Of a DNA stretch of 64,000 nucleotides, positions 46,089 through 55,227 are shown one piece after another. Each line of letters begins with the position of its first letter. Positions within the stretch are counted from its first letter, which is position 1. The notes beneath the pieces are model-generated. The model saw nothing but the letters and a program-made list of their open reading frames with translations. It was not told where the DNA came from and searched no databases. The DNA comes from CAWHNT01 sp963830775 (GTDB lineage: Bacteria; Pseudomonadota; Alphaproteobacteria; Geminicoccales; Geminicoccaceae), in contig CAWHNT010000046.1 of the NCBI GenBank assembly GCA_963830775.1, positions 1 to 64,000 of the forward strand, read 5' to 3'. A program made the translations under genes and the position numbers.

Positions 46089-46862
46089 ATGCCCACCTCA
46101 CCCGTCCTCTCGGTGCAGCTCTATTCCTTGCGCAACCACGGGCCTCTGGAGTCCCAGCTCGACCTCGTGCGCGCCGCCGGCTTCGGGGCCGTGGAGACGA
46201 TCGAGCGCCTGATGGAGGATGCCCAGGCCACCCGCGGCCTCCTCGACGCGCGCGGCCTCAAGGCCCGCTCCGGCCATGTCTCCTTCCCTGCCATGCGCGA
46301 CCGTCCCGACTGGGCGATCGATGCCGCCCGCGTCCTGGGGCTCGAGACCCTGATCGTCCCCGCTCTGCACCCGCCCTTCCGCCCGACCGACGCCGAGGGT
46401 TGGCGTGCGGTCGGCGCCGAGCTCGGCCGGATGGCCCGGCGCGTCCAGGCCGAGAACCTCCGCTTCGCCTTCCACAACCACGCCTGGGAGGTGCAGCCGC
46501 TCCCCGACGGCAGCATGCCGCTCGACCACCTGCTCGACGCAGGTGCCGCCGAGGGGCTGGGCTGGCAGGCCGACCTCGCCTGGCTGGTCCGCGGCGGCGA
46601 CGATCCGCTGGCCCGCATCGAGCGCCACGCCGACCGGGTGACGAGCGTCCACGTCAAGGACCTGGCCCCGGCCGGAGAGAACGAAGACGAGGACGGCTGG
46701 GCCGATGTCGGCCACGGCACGATGGACTGGGCCAAGCTCTGGCAGCGCTCGGCCGCCGCCGGCTGCACCCTCTTCATCGCCGAGCACGACAAGCCCAGCG
46801 ACGCCGCCCGCTTCTGCCGCCGCAGCTTCGCTGCCATGCAGCAGCTTGCCGGAGCCGCCTGA
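46089..46862 (+). CDS. Sugar phosphate isomerase/epimerase (AP_endonuc_2 fold)
   Basis: This is a 257-residue TIM-barrel protein beginning PVLSVQLYSLRNHGPLESQL. It has RFAFHNHAWEVQPLPDGS, LGWQADLAWLVRGGDDPLAR, VTSVHVKDLAPAGENEDEDG and GCTLFIAEHDKPSDAARFC, giving the metal-binding His, Asp and Glu residues of xylose-isomerase-like proteins. It lies 25 bases after the ATPase and overlaps the next dehydrogenase by one base, so it acts on the imported sugar or its keto form. The exact isomerisation is not determined. Confidence 0.85.
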   Translation: MPTSPVLSVQLYSLRNHGPLESQLDLVRAAGFGAVETIERLMEDAQATRGLLDARGLKARSGHVSFPAMRDRPDWAIDAARVLGLETLIVPALHPPFRPTDAEGWRAVGAELGRMARRVQAENLRFAFHNHAWEVQPLPDGSMPLDHLLDAGAAEGLGWQADLAWLVRGGDDPLARIERHADRVTSVHVKDLAPAGENEDEDGWADVGHGTMDWAKLWQRSAAAGCTLFIAEHDKPSDAARFCRRSFAAMQQLAGAA

Positions 46863-47980
46863 TGAGCGACACGCTTCGCTTAGGCGTCCTCGGCTGCGGC
46901 GTGATCAGCGACACCTATCTCACCCGGGCCGGCGAGTTCGAGGGCCTGGAGGTCGTCGCCTGCGCCGATATCGACCAGAAGCGCGCCCAGGCCCAGGCCA
47001 GCCGCTACAGCGTCAAGGCCCTCGACCCTGAGGCCCTGATCGCCTCTCCCGACATCGACCTCGTCATCAATCTCACCCCGCCCACGGCCCACGCCGCAAT
47101 CGGCCAGGCCGTTCTCGCCGCCGGCAAGCACCTCTACGCCGAGAAGCCCTTGGGCGTGACGCTGGAGGAAGGCCGCGAGCTGGTGGCGGCCGCTGCCGCC
47201 GCCGGCCGCCGCATCGGCTGCGCCCCCGACACCTTCCTGGGCGGCGGCCACCAGAACGCCCGCCGCCTGGTCGATCAGGGCGCCATCGGCCGGCCCGTCG
47301 CCGGCACCATCGCCTTCATGAACCACGGCATGGAGGACTGGCACCCCAACCCCACCTTCTTCTACCAGCCCGGCGGCGGCCCCGTCCTCGACATCGGCCC
47401 CTACTACGTCACGGCGCTGGTCAACCTGATCGGCCCCGTCCGCCGCGTCTGCGCGTTCGCAGCCCGTGCCTTCGAGGAGCGCATCGTCACCGCCGAGCCC
47501 CGCTACGTCGAGCGCGTGCCGGTCGAGGTGCAGACCCACGTCGCCGGTACGCTGGAGTTCGCCTGCGGCGCCATCGTCACCGTCACGGTCACCTGGGACG
47601 TCTGGGCCGAGCGCCCCTACCAGCTCAACCTCTACGGCACCGAGGGCAGCCTCCTCCTCCCCGACCCCAACTTCTTCGGCGGTGCCACCGCCATCTCCCG
47701 CAAGGGCTCCCCGTTCGAGCCCGTGGAGCCCCAGGGCCTGGCCTACGCCAAGCCCAACCGCCCGACGCGCCGCGGCACCGAGGTCGCCGACTACCGCATC
47801 ATCGGCGTCGTCGACATGGCCCGCGCCATCCAGGAGGGCCGTCCGCACCGCTGCTCCGGCGAGCTGGCGCTGCACGTGCTGGAGGTGCTGACGGCGCTCG
47901 AGCGCTCGGCCCAGGAAGGGGCGGCGGTCCCGATCGAGACACCGTGCTCGCGGCCCGAAGCGCTGACGGCAGCGTTCTGA
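46862..47980 (+). CDS. Gfo/Idh/MocA family oxidoreductase
   Basis: This is a 372-residue NAD(P)-dependent sugar or polyol dehydrogenase. The Rossmann motif is LRLGVLGCGVISDTYLTRAG, followed by VVACADIDQKRAQAQASRY, the cofactor loop NLTPPTAHAAIGQAVLAAGK and the catalytic region HLYAEKPLGVTLEEGRELV with its EKP motif. It has GPVLDIGPYYVTALVNLIGP for substrate binding. It is the last gene of the LacI operon and pairs with the isomerase for oxidation or epimerisation of the imported sugar. Confidence 0.88.
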   Translation: MSDTLRLGVLGCGVISDTYLTRAGEFEGLEVVACADIDQKRAQAQASRYSVKALDPEALIASPDIDLVINLTPPTAHAAIGQAVLAAGKHLYAEKPLGVTLEEGRELVAAAAAAGRRIGCAPDTFLGGGHQNARRLVDQGAIGRPVAGTIAFMNHGMEDWHPNPTFFYQPGGGPVLDIGPYYVTALVNLIGPVRRVCAFAARAFEERIVTAEPRYVERVPVEVQTHVAGTLEFACGAIVTVTVTWDVWAERPYQLNLYGTEGSLLLPDPNFFGGATAISRKGSPFEPVEPQGLAYAKPNRPTRRGTEVADYRIIGVVDMARAIQEGRPHRCSGELALHVLEVLTALERSAQEGAAVPIETPCSRPEALTAAF

Positions 47981-48038
47981 CCCGATTTGATCCCGCGAAA
48001 TGGCCGCGAGGGAGGCACTATGCCCGGAGCACCGGGGC

Positions 48039-48066
48039 TTGCCCGCTGCTCCGATGCGTGTATAGT
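48039..48066 (+). promoter_or_regulatory. Sigma-70-like promoter of the rpsF operon
   Basis: TTGCCC at 48039-48044 and TATAGT at 48061-48066, with a 16-base spacer, form a good housekeeping promoter. About 135 bases of leader separate it from rpsF. Confidence 0.55.
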
Positions 48067-48201
48067 CCGGCCTCCGTCGCGGCGCCGTGGGCGAGGCCGT
48101 TTGCTCCTCTGCGCCTGAAATCTTGAGCGATCGGGTGTAGCGGCCGGTGCGCTGGTGCCGGTCGGCCTCTGTCGTTGTGTGAGCAGGAAAGACGCCACCG
48201 C

Positions 48202-48567
48202 ATGCCTCTCTACGAGCACACCGTCATTGCCCGGCCGGATCTGTCCGGGCAGCAGGCGCAGGCACTGGCAGACCAGTTCGGGCAGGTGCTCACCGAGCAG
48301 GGCGGCACGGTGGGCAAGGTCGAGTACTGGGGCCTTCGCAACCTGGCCTTCCGGGTGAAGAAGAACCGCAAGGGCCATTACCTGCACATCAATGTGGAGG
48401 CCCCGGCAGCCGCGATCACCGAGCTCGAGCGCACGCAGCGGATCAACGAGGACGTGCTGCGCTACCTGACCGTGAAGGTCGAGAGTTTCGAGGAAGGTCC
48501 GTCCGCCGTGATGCAGGCGAAGTCGAGCCGCGAGGAACGCGGCCGGCGCGACCGGTTCGATAGATAG
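48202..48567 (+). CDS. rpsF: 30S ribosomal protein S6
   Basis: This is the 121-residue S6 protein of the small ribosomal subunit, which binds with S18 to the 16S platform. It begins MPLYEHTVIARPDLSGQQAQ and has GGTVGKVEYWGLRNLAFRVK and KKNRKGHYLHINVEA, followed by an arginine-rich tail. It leads the usual rpsF-rpsR-rplI block; rpsR begins nine bases after its stop. In other bacteria S6-S18 can bind the operon leader for autoregulation. Confidence 0.95.
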   Translation: MPLYEHTVIARPDLSGQQAQALADQFGQVLTEQGGTVGKVEYWGLRNLAFRVKKNRKGHYLHINVEAPAAAITELERTQRINEDVLRYLTVKVESFEEGPSAVMQAKSSREERGRRDRFDR

Positions 48568-48576
48568 GGGCTGACA

Positions 48577-48870
48577 ATGAGCGAGAGCATGGGTCCGGGC
48601 GAGGGCCAGGATCGCCGCCGGTCGAGCGAGCCGCCGAACATCACCATCCGCCGGCCGTTCTTCCGCCGCCGGAAGTCGAGCCCGTTCGCGCATGCCGATG
48701 CGCCCAAGATCGACTACAAGGACGTGAAGCTGCTGCAGCGCTTCATCTCGGAGCGGGGCAAGATCGTGCCGCGGCGGATCACCGCCGTGACCGCCAAGGA
48801 GCAGCGGCAGCTGGCCCAGTCGATCAAGCGGGCAAGGGAGCTGGCGCTCCTACCCTACGTCGCCGGCTGA
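48577..48870 (+). CDS. rpsR: 30S ribosomal protein S18
   Basis: This 97-residue S18 has a long N-terminal extension and then the conserved core IDYKDVKLLQRFISERGKIV with PRRITAVTAKEQRQLAQSIK and RARELALLPYV. There is no zinc-binding Cys cluster, so it is the zinc-independent form. It sits between rpsF and rplI and is co-transcribed. Confidence 0.95.
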   Translation: MSESMGPGEGQDRRRSSEPPNITIRRPFFRRRKSSPFAHADAPKIDYKDVKLLQRFISERGKIVPRRITAVTAKEQRQLAQSIKRARELALLPYVAG

Positions 48871-48892
48871 GCGGGAACGCGGGACAAGGTCG

Positions 48893-49423
48893 ATGCAGGT
48901 CATTCTTCTGGAGCGCGTCCCCAAGCTCGGCCTCATGGGCGAGGTGGTGAACGTCAAGGCTGGCTTCGGCCGCAACTTCCTGATCCCCCAGGGCAAGGCG
49001 CTGCGGGCGACGAAGGCGACCCTGGACGACTTCGAGCGCCGGCGGGTCCAGCTCGAGGCCAACAACCTGGAGGCCAAGGAGGAGGCGCAGCGCGCCGCGG
49101 TCCTGGTCGATGGGCAGAGCGTCGTGATCCTCCGCCAGGCGAGCGAGACGTCTCACCTCTATGGCTCGGTGACCACGCGCGACATCGCCAAGGCCTTCAC
49201 CGACGCGGGCACCACGCTCGACCGGAACCAGATCCGGCTCGACGAGCCCCTGAAGACCCTGGGCCTGCACAAGGTCCCGGTGGCCCTCCATCCCGAGGTC
49301 GAGGTGACGGTGACGGTGAACGTCGCCCGCTCGCAGGAGGAGGCCGACATGCAGGCCGGCAAGACGGCTCCCACGGCCGAGGACGACCTGCTGGCCGAGC
49401 TGGAAAGCCTCGAGGCGCTCTAA
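48893..49423 (+). CDS. rplI: 50S ribosomal protein L9
   Basis: This 176-residue L9 begins MQVILLERVPKLGLMGEVVN with VKAGFGRNFLIPQGKALRAT, the N-terminal rRNA-binding domain. A long connecting helix and the C-terminal domain (SVTTRDIAKAFTDAGTTLDR, IRLDEPLKTLGLHKVPVALH) follow. It closes the rpsF operon and is followed at once by a hairpin with a T-run. Confidence 0.95.
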   Translation: MQVILLERVPKLGLMGEVVNVKAGFGRNFLIPQGKALRATKATLDDFERRRVQLEANNLEAKEEAQRAAVLVDGQSVVILRQASETSHLYGSVTTRDIAKAFTDAGTTLDRNQIRLDEPLKTLGLHKVPVALHPEVEVTVTVNVARSQEEADMQAGKTAPTAEDDLLAELESLEAL

Positions 49424-49435
49424 GCGGCTGCGCAC

Positions 49436-49466
49436 CGCAGCGTACGTGCTGCGGCGCAACCTTTTC
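49436..49466 (+). terminator. Intrinsic terminator after rplI
   Basis: A seven-base perfect stem, CCGCAGC (49436-49442) with GCTGCGG (49449-49455), and a six-base loop are followed by CGCAACC and four T residues. The position a dozen bases after the rplI stop fits termination of the ribosomal operon. Confidence 0.6.
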
Positions 49467-49551
49467 CTTGTGGCCCGGGCGGCCGGGCGCTAGCGTCCGC
49501 TCTTGCTGGCGGACAGGGGGCGCCGTCGGCCTGCTGGATTGATCGCGGCTG

Positions 49552-50238
49552 ATGAGCACACGCAGGGCGGCCATCGAGCAGACGCAGCAAACCGAGAAGC
49601 CGGCTGCGGTCGTCAAGAAGTATGCCAACCGGCGGCTCTACAACACGGCCACCAGCAGCTACGTCACGCTGGATGAGCTGAGCCAGATGGTCCGGCGGGG
49701 CGAGGATTTCGTCGTCTACGACGCCAAGACCAATGACGACATCACCCGCTCGGTCCTGACCCAGATCATCCTGGAAGAGGACAGCAAAGGCCGGAACCTC
49801 CTGCCGATCGGCTTCCTGCGCCAGCTGATCGGCTTCTACGACGACCAGCTGCACGCCTTCCTGCCGCGCTATCTCGAAGTGTCGATGGAGAACTTCGCCA
49901 AGAACCAGGAGCAGATCCGCTCCTACGTGCAGGAAACCTTCGGCCGCTTCTTCCCGATCACCCAGTTCGAGGACATGGCGCGGCAGAACATGGCCCTCTT
50001 CCAGCGTGCCGCCAGCAGCATGTGGCGCCCGCTCGCGGCGGAAGGCGGTGCGCTACCGAGTGCGGAGCAGGGCGAGCCGGTCGCGGCAGCGCCCGAAGCG
50101 GCTGCGGCTGCGGCTCCCGATCTCTCCGGCCAGATGCGCGAGCTGGAGAACCGGCTGGAGACCCTGCAGCGTCAGCTGGAGAAGCTGAGCCGCACCGAAC
50201 GTGGGGAAAGCGTCCCCACAACGTCGAAGACGGCCTGA
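49552..50238 (+). CDS. phaR: Polyhydroxyalkanoate synthesis repressor PhaR
   Basis: This is a 228-residue regulator of PHA storage. The N-terminal DNA-binding domain reads VKKYANRRLYNTATSSYVTL with DELSQMVRRGEDFVVYDAKT and NDDITRSVLTQIILEED. The granule-binding region (LRQLIGFYDDQLHAFLPRYL, QETFGRFFPITQFEDMARQN) follows, and the end is an alanine-rich linker with a coiled coil. PhaR binds PHA granules and represses phasin genes when granules are absent. No phaC or phasin gene is visible nearby, so it acts in trans. Confidence 0.93.
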   Translation: MSTRRAAIEQTQQTEKPAAVVKKYANRRLYNTATSSYVTLDELSQMVRRGEDFVVYDAKTNDDITRSVLTQIILEEDSKGRNLLPIGFLRQLIGFYDDQLHAFLPRYLEVSMENFAKNQEQIRSYVQETFGRFFPITQFEDMARQNMALFQRAASSMWRPLAAEGGALPSAEQGEPVAAAPEAAAAAAPDLSGQMRELENRLETLQRQLEKLSRTERGESVPTTSKTA

Positions 50239-50287
50239 CCGTCGGTAGCGCTCGCCGGCGGCAACGCCCGCCAGAGCCGGAGGTGAG

Positions 50288-51277
50288 ATGGGTTGGCGTT
50301 CAGGGGCGGCACGGCCGCTCGTGCTGTTGGCCTTGCTCCTGGCAGCGGCACCGCCTTTGCTGGCGTCCGAAGCCACGATGCGTGTCCATCTCCTCGGCAC
50401 AGGCGGGCCCGAACTGTCGCCCCATCGGCAGGGCTACGCGACCCTGATCGTTGCAGGCGAGCAGAAGCTCCTCTTCGATGCCGGCCGGGGCGTGATGCAG
50501 CGCCTCTATGAGAGCCGCATCAATCCCAGGGACATCACGACGGTCTTCTTCACTCACCTGCACAACGACCACTATGAGGGCCTGCCGCCCTTGTGGATGA
50601 CCTCGTGGTTCCTGCTCGGGCGCGAGCGGCCGCTCGAGGCATGGGGTCCCCCGGGCACCGCGAGCATGGTCCAGGGCATGCGCGCCATGTTCGCGCACGA
50701 CCTCGATCATCGGGTCAACCCCTTCAACAAGCTGGAGAACCTGGCGATCAGCGTGAACGAGATCGGCGAGGGTACGGTCTTCGAGCGCGACGGCGTGCGG
50801 GTAACCGCCTTCACGGTTGACCATAAAGACGGCAACCCCGCTCTCGGCTACCGGGTCGACCATGCCGGGCGGGCCGTCGTCCTGTCGGGGGACACGACCT
50901 ACGACGCGAACCTCGTCCGGCAGGGCAAGGGTGCGGACCTCATCGTCCACAACGTCATCGCTTTCAGCGAGCGTCTGAGCCGCATGCCCGAGATGCAGGG
51001 CGTGCTCGCGAAGCTGACGACGCCGGAGCAGGCGGCTCAGGTCTTCAACGAGACCGCACCGCGCCTGGCCGTCTTCTCGCACATCGTGAAGAAGGAGCTC
51101 CAGGGGGCCGAGGGCGACAGGGAGATCCTGGCCCGGACGCGTGCTGCCGGCTATGCCGGCCCGCTCGAGATGGGGCAGGACCGGATGACGATCGAGATCG
51201 GCGACGAGATCCGCGTGGTGCCACCCCAGCCAACCGACGAGCTGCCCGATCTCGACAGCAAGACCGCCAAGTTCTGA
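50288..51277 (+). CDS. Secreted MBL-fold metallohydrolase (RNase Z-like)
   Basis: This is a 329-residue exported protein. The signal peptide (PLVLLALLLAAAPPLLASEA) is followed by a metallo-beta-lactamase core: VHLLGTGGPELSPHRQG, LLFDAGRGVMQRLYESRI, the zinc motif FFTHLHNDHYEGLPPLW, and YRVDHAGRAVVLSGDTTYD. The HxHxDH motif and the layout resemble RNase Z/arylsulfatase-like hydrolases. Because it is exported, tRNA processing is unlikely; a phosphodiester or sulfate ester may be the substrate. Confidence 0.85.
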   Translation: MGWRSGAARPLVLLALLLAAAPPLLASEATMRVHLLGTGGPELSPHRQGYATLIVAGEQKLLFDAGRGVMQRLYESRINPRDITTVFFTHLHNDHYEGLPPLWMTSWFLLGRERPLEAWGPPGTASMVQGMRAMFAHDLDHRVNPFNKLENLAISVNEIGEGTVFERDGVRVTAFTVDHKDGNPALGYRVDHAGRAVVLSGDTTYDANLVRQGKGADLIVHNVIAFSERLSRMPEMQGVLAKLTTPEQAAQVFNETAPRLAVFSHIVKKELQGAEGDREILARTRAAGYAGPLEMGQDRMTIEIGDEIRVVPPQPTDELPDLDSKTAKF

Positions 51278-51292
51278 ACCCGGAGCAGCGGC

Positions 51293-51487
51293 CTAGTCGA
51301 CCCAGCCATAGCCGTCGTCGAAGAAGGTGCCGTCGTCGAACGGCTCACCGCGGCCGGCATCCTGCTCCAGAGCAGGCACCTCGGTCGAGGTTGCCACGAC
51401 CGTGGCCGCAGCGCCCAGGAGAACGGCGCGGCGGGTGGCTTCGGGCGGTGCGGCCTCGTCCGGCGGCTCAGCCAAAGGTCGGGTCAT
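51293..51487 (-). CDS. Small protein with twin-arginine-like leader
   Basis: This 64-residue protein has TRRAVLLGAAATVVATSTEV followed by an acidic, aromatic tail FDDGTFFDDGYGW. The leader is like a Tat or lipoprotein-type signal anchor. Its ATG overlaps the end of the ldtR-like gene by 20 bases, so it is co-transcribed. The function is unknown. A similar leader occurs in the protein at 11547. Confidence 0.5.
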   Translation of the reverse strand: MTRPLAEPPDEAAPPEATRRAVLLGAAATVVATSTEVPALEQDAGRGEPFDDGTFFDDGYGWVD

Positions 51488-51926
51488 ACTTGACCAGGCT
51501 GCTCCAATAGCGCTCCAGCCCGAGCAGTGCCGTATTCACGGTCTTGAGCTGGTCCTCGGCCAAGGAGCCCGACAGCTCCTCCGCGTTGCGCTGGTAGAGC
51601 TCGTTGATCCGGGCCGTGAGCTCCAGCGCCTTCTCGGACAGGCTGACCCTGGTCTCGCGCCGGTCATGCTCCGAGCGCTTCTGGATCAGGTAGCCGTTCT
51701 CGACCAGCTTCTTCACGTTGTAGGAGACGTTCGAGCCCAGATAGTAGCCCCGGCGGGTGAGCTCGCCCACCGTCAGCTGGTCCTCGCTGATGTTGAAGAG
51801 GATCAGCGTCTGGACGTTGTTGATGTCCAGGATGCTGAGGCGGTCGAGCTCGGCCTTGATCACGTCGAGAAAGCGGCGATGCAGCCGCTCGATCAGTCGC
51901 GTCGTGACGAGATACTGTTCCTTCAC
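51468..51926 (-). CDS. ldtR: LdtR-type MarR family regulator
   Basis: This 152-residue winged-helix protein has LIERLHRRFLDVIKAELDRL, SILDINNVQTLILFNISEDQ, LTVGELTRRGYYLGSNVSYN and VKKLVENGYLIQKRSEHDRR with ETRVSLSEKA. The YLGSNVSYNxKKLVENGY motif is diagnostic of LdtR, the alphaproteobacterial regulator of an L,D-transpeptidase gene and stress tolerance. A GTG start at 51926 is the best choice in frame. No L,D-transpeptidase gene is nearby. Confidence 0.8.
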   Translation of the reverse strand: MKEQYLVTTRLIERLHRRFLDVIKAELDRLSILDINNVQTLILFNISEDQLTVGELTRRGYYLGSNVSYNVKKLVENGYLIQKRSEHDRRETRVSLSEKALELTARINELYQRNAEELSGSLAEDQLKTVNTALLGLERYWSSLVKYDPTFG

Positions 51927-51984
51927 GGACGCCTCGTTGCCTTTCCTCGGCTTACCCCGAGCAGGTACGGCCCGATCTGGACCA

Positions 51985-52881
51985 TCAGGGAGCAGTGCCT
52001 GTGATCATCTTGATGATTGCGGAGAAGTCCAGCGCCTCGTTGCCGGCGCGGGCGAACAGGCCGTATAATTGTGCAGCTTCGGCGCCTAGTGGGGTGGCCG
52101 CGCCAGCCTGCGCTGCGGCCGTCTGGGCGAGCCTCAGGTCCTTCAGCATCATGGCAGCGGTAAACCCGGGCCTGAACTCCCGGTTGGATGCCGCCGCCGG
52201 CGCCAGTCCCGGCACCGGGCAGTACGTGGTCATCGACCAGCACTGGCCCGACGAGCCCTTGACGATCTCGAACAGCCGCTCGGCCTCGAGCCCCAGCCGC
52301 TGCGCCAGGCCGAAGGCCTCGGCCACCGAGATCATGTGGATGCCGAGCAGCATGTTGTTGCAGATCTTGGCCGCCTGCCCGTTACCCGCAGGGCCTGCAT
52401 GGATGATGGACTTGCCCATGTGCTCGAGCACGGGCCTGGCGCGGGCATAGTCGGCCTCCGTGCCGCCGACCATGAAGGTGAGCGTGGCGGCCTCGGCACC
52501 CGGCACGCCGCCGGAGACCGGGGCATCCACCATCCCGATCCCCTTCTCCGCCGCCGCGGCGTGGACCGCTCTGGAGGTCTCGACATCGATCGTGGAGCAG
52601 TCGATCAGCAGGGCCTCCGGGTGGGTGCCGGCGATCAGCCCGTCGCTGCCGAGATAGACTGCCCGCACATGCCGCCCCTCCGGCAGCATGGTGACGACGA
52701 TCTGGGCCTCCCGGATCGCCGCCGATGCCGAGGCGGCCGCCACCGCACCGGCATCGGCCGCAGCCCGCAATGCTGCTCCGTTGAGGTCGAACGCGGCCAC
52801 CTTGTGCCCTGCCTTCAGCAGGTTGAGGGCCATCGGCAGGCCCATATTGCCGAGGCCGACGAACCCGATCGTGGCGGTCAT
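51985..52881 (-). CDS. mmsB: 3-hydroxyisobutyrate dehydrogenase
   Basis: This 298-residue NAD-dependent enzyme oxidises 3-hydroxyisobutyrate to methylmalonate semialdehyde in valine degradation. It begins TATIGFVGLGNMGLPMALNL, with MVDAPVSGGVPGAEAATLTF, HAGPAGNGQAAKICNNMLLG (catalytic Lys) and GFTAAMMLKDLRLAQTAAAQ. It is the last gene of a three-gene minus-strand operon with the CoA hydrolase seven bases upstream. Confidence 0.92.
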   Translation of the reverse strand: MTATIGFVGLGNMGLPMALNLLKAGHKVAAFDLNGAALRAAADAGAVAAASASAAIREAQIVVTMLPEGRHVRAVYLGSDGLIAGTHPEALLIDCSTIDVETSRAVHAAAAEKGIGMVDAPVSGGVPGAEAATLTFMVGGTEADYARARPVLEHMGKSIIHAGPAGNGQAAKICNNMLLGIHMISVAEAFGLAQRLGLEAERLFEIVKGSSGQCWSMTTYCPVPGLAPAAASNREFRPGFTAAMMLKDLRLAQTAAAQAGAATPLGAEAAQLYGLFARAGNEALDFSAIIKMITGTAP

Positions 52882-52888
52882 TGGCTCC

Positions 52889-53972
52889 TCACAACCCGAC
52901 CCAGTCCAAGACCAGCTCCTCGTCGTCGGGGAGCGGGGCGAAGTAGGCGTCGACCACCTCCTGCGGTACGGAGGCCGGCTCGGGATACTCCCAGCGCGGC
53001 TGCTTGTCCTTGTCGATCAGGAGTGCGCGCACGCCCTCGAAGAAGTCGTGGCCGCGCATGAACCGGTTGGCGAGCCGGAACTCCAGCTGCATCGCCTCTT
53101 CGAAGGTGAGCGCCGCCCCTTTGCGCAACTGGGCCAGCGTGACCCGCAGGCTGACCGGCGAGCGGCCGCGCAGCTCGGCCAGCGCCGTGGCACCGAAGCC
53201 GCCGGGCTCATGCTCGAGCGCCGTCTCGATGGCGCCCAGGCTGTCGCCCGCGAAGCACCGGTCGATCGTCGGCCGCAGTCCCGCCAGCGGGGGCTCGCCC
53301 GCCGGGTCGGCGTAGTCGGCCAGCACCGCATCGACATCGGCGGTCGTAGCCTCGGCCGGCAGGTGCCGCCAGCGCGTCCTCCAGGTTCGCCAACCGGTCG
53401 GCCGGCACGTGCTGCGTGCCGATCCCGGCGTAGAGCGCGTCGGCGAGGTCGAGGCGGCTGCCGGTGAGTGCCAGCCAGGTGCCGATCTCGCCGGGGCAGC
53501 GCGGCAGGAAGTAGGTGGCGCCGACATCGGGGAAGAAGCCGATGCCGGTCTCAGGCATGGCGAAGGTGACCTTGTCGGTCATCACCCGATGCGAGCCGTG
53601 CACCGAGATGCCCACACCGCCGCCCATGACGATGCCGTCGATGAGCGCGATGTAGGGCTTGGGGTAGCGGAAGATCCGCCAGTTGAGACGGTACTCCTCG
53701 CGGTAGAACCGGATCGCATCCTCGATGCGGTCCCTGGCCTCGGTGACCGCGCGGATGTCGCCGCCGGCGCAGAAGGCGCGGCCGGGGGCGGCCTTGACGA
53801 CCACGGCACTCACCTCCGGGTCCTTGCGCCAGGCGACGAGCTGGAGCGAGAGAGCCTGGACCATGCCGCGGGTCAGCGCGTTGAGGGCCCGCTGCCGATC
53901 GAGGATCGCCACGCCGAGCCGGCCCTGGCGCTCGAAGCGGATGCCCTCCGCCTGCGGTATCTGGGCCGGCAT
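52889..53972 (-). CDS. 3-hydroxyisobutyryl-CoA hydrolase (enoyl-CoA hydratase family), frameshifted
   Basis: This crotonase-fold enzyme releases 3-hydroxyisobutyrate from its CoA ester. It has RALNALTRGMVQALSLQLVA, GRAFCAGGDIRAVTEARD, IALIDGIVMGGGVGISVHGS and AMPETGIGFFPDVGATYFLP. An extra base near 53368 breaks the frame; its removal reads EDALAHLPAEATTADVDAVL. The C-terminal domain (LEFRLANRFMRGHDFFEGVR) is typical of the hydrolase rather than a hydratase. ATG at 53972 overlaps the stop of the acyl-CoA dehydrogenase gene. Confidence 0.87.
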
Positions 53973-55111
53973 CAGTCGGCGAGCAGCCGTCGGGCGATGA
54001 TGACCCGCATGATCTCGTTGGTCCCCTCGAGGATCTGATGCACCCGCGCATCCCTCAGATAACGCTCGATCCCATAGTCCTGGATATAGCCGTAGCCGCC
54101 GTGCAGCTGCAGCGCCCGGTCGATCACACGGACACCGATATCGGTCGCCAGCCGCTTCGCCATGGCGCAGGCCATGGTGGCATCGGGAGCCTCGGCCTCC
54201 AGCCGCGAGGCCGCACGCCAGACCATGAGGCGCGCGGCCTCAAGCTCGGTCGCCATGTCGGCAAGGGTGAAGCCGGTATGCTGGAAGTCGGCGATCCGGC
54301 GCCCGAACTGACGCCGCTCCTTCACGTAGGCCAGTGCCTTCTCCAGGCAGGCGCGGGCCGCTCCGAGCGAGCAGGCGGCGATGTTCACCCGCCCGCCGTC
54401 GAGCCCGCGCATGGCGATCTTGAAGCCGTCGCCCTCGGCACCCAGCCGGTTCGCGACCGGCACGGCGCAGGCGTCGAAGCTGACCGTGCAGGTGGGCTGC
54501 GAGTGCCAGCCGAGCTTGCGCTCCTGCTTGCCGAAGCCGAGGCCGGCCGTGCCCTTCTCGACCACGATGGCACTGATCCCGTCCGGCCCCTCGCCGCCGG
54601 TGCGGCACATCACGACATAGAGGTCGCTGGTCCCGCCGCCGGAGATGAAGGCCTTGCTGCCGTCCAGGATGTAGCGGTCGCCCTCGCGCCGGGCAGTGGT
54701 GCGCAGCGAGGCGGCATCGGAGCCGGCGCCGGGCTCGGTGAGGCAATAGCTGCCGAGCCGCTCCATCGAGACCAGCCCCGGCAGCCAGCGCCGACGCTGC
54801 GCCTCGTCGCCGAACCGGTCGACCATCCAGGCGACCATGTTGTGGATCGAGAGATAGGCCGCGGTCGACGTGCAGCCCGCGGCCAGCTCCTCGAACACGA
54901 GCGCCGCATCCAGCCGCGACAGCCCGCTGCCGCCACTGGCCTCGCGGACATAGATCGCCGCCAGCCCGAGCCCGGCCGCCTTGCGCAAGGTCTCGACCGG
55001 GAAGATGCAGCCCTCGTCCCACTCGGCCGCGTATGGTGCGAGCTCGCCCGCGGCGAAGGCTGCCGCCATCGCCCGGACCGCCTCCTGCTCCTCGCCCAGC
55101 TCGAGGTCCAA
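53972..55111 (-). CDS. Isobutyryl-CoA dehydrogenase-like acyl-CoA dehydrogenase
   Basis: This is a 379-residue FAD enzyme. TTG at 55111 follows GAGGGGAG. Signatures are LGLAAIYVREASGGSGLSRL, YCLTEPGAGSDAASLRTTAR, DRYILDGSKAFISGGGTSDL, ADFQHTGFTLADMATELEAA and QLHGGYGYIQDYGIERYLRD. Context with 3-hydroxyisobutyryl-CoA hydrolase and dehydrogenase makes isobutyryl-CoA the probable substrate; a short branched-chain homologue is the alternative. Confidence 0.88.
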   Translation of the reverse strand: MDLELGEEQEAVRAMAAAFAAGELAPYAAEWDEGCIFPVETLRKAAGLGLAAIYVREASGGSGLSRLDAALVFEELAAGCTSTAAYLSIHNMVAWMVDRFGDEAQRRRWLPGLVSMERLGSYCLTEPGAGSDAASLRTTARREGDRYILDGSKAFISGGGTSDLYVVMCRTGGEGPDGISAIVVEKGTAGLGFGKQERKLGWHSQPTCTVSFDACAVPVANRLGAEGDGFKIAMRGLDGGRVNIAACSLGAARACLEKALAYVKERRQFGRRIADFQHTGFTLADMATELEAARLMVWRAASRLEAEAPDATMACAMAKRLATDIGVRVIDRALQLHGGYGYIQDYGIERYLRDARVHQILEGTNEIMRVIIARRLLAD

Positions 55112-55227
55112 GGCCGCTCCCCTCGGTCACAGCAACGGCAGTAGCCTCCCGGTCGAGCGGCGTCAAACCGGCTGGCCCTCGATCGGGAGCTCCGACCCCG
55201 CAGGGCTACGGCTGACCTGCTGCCGCC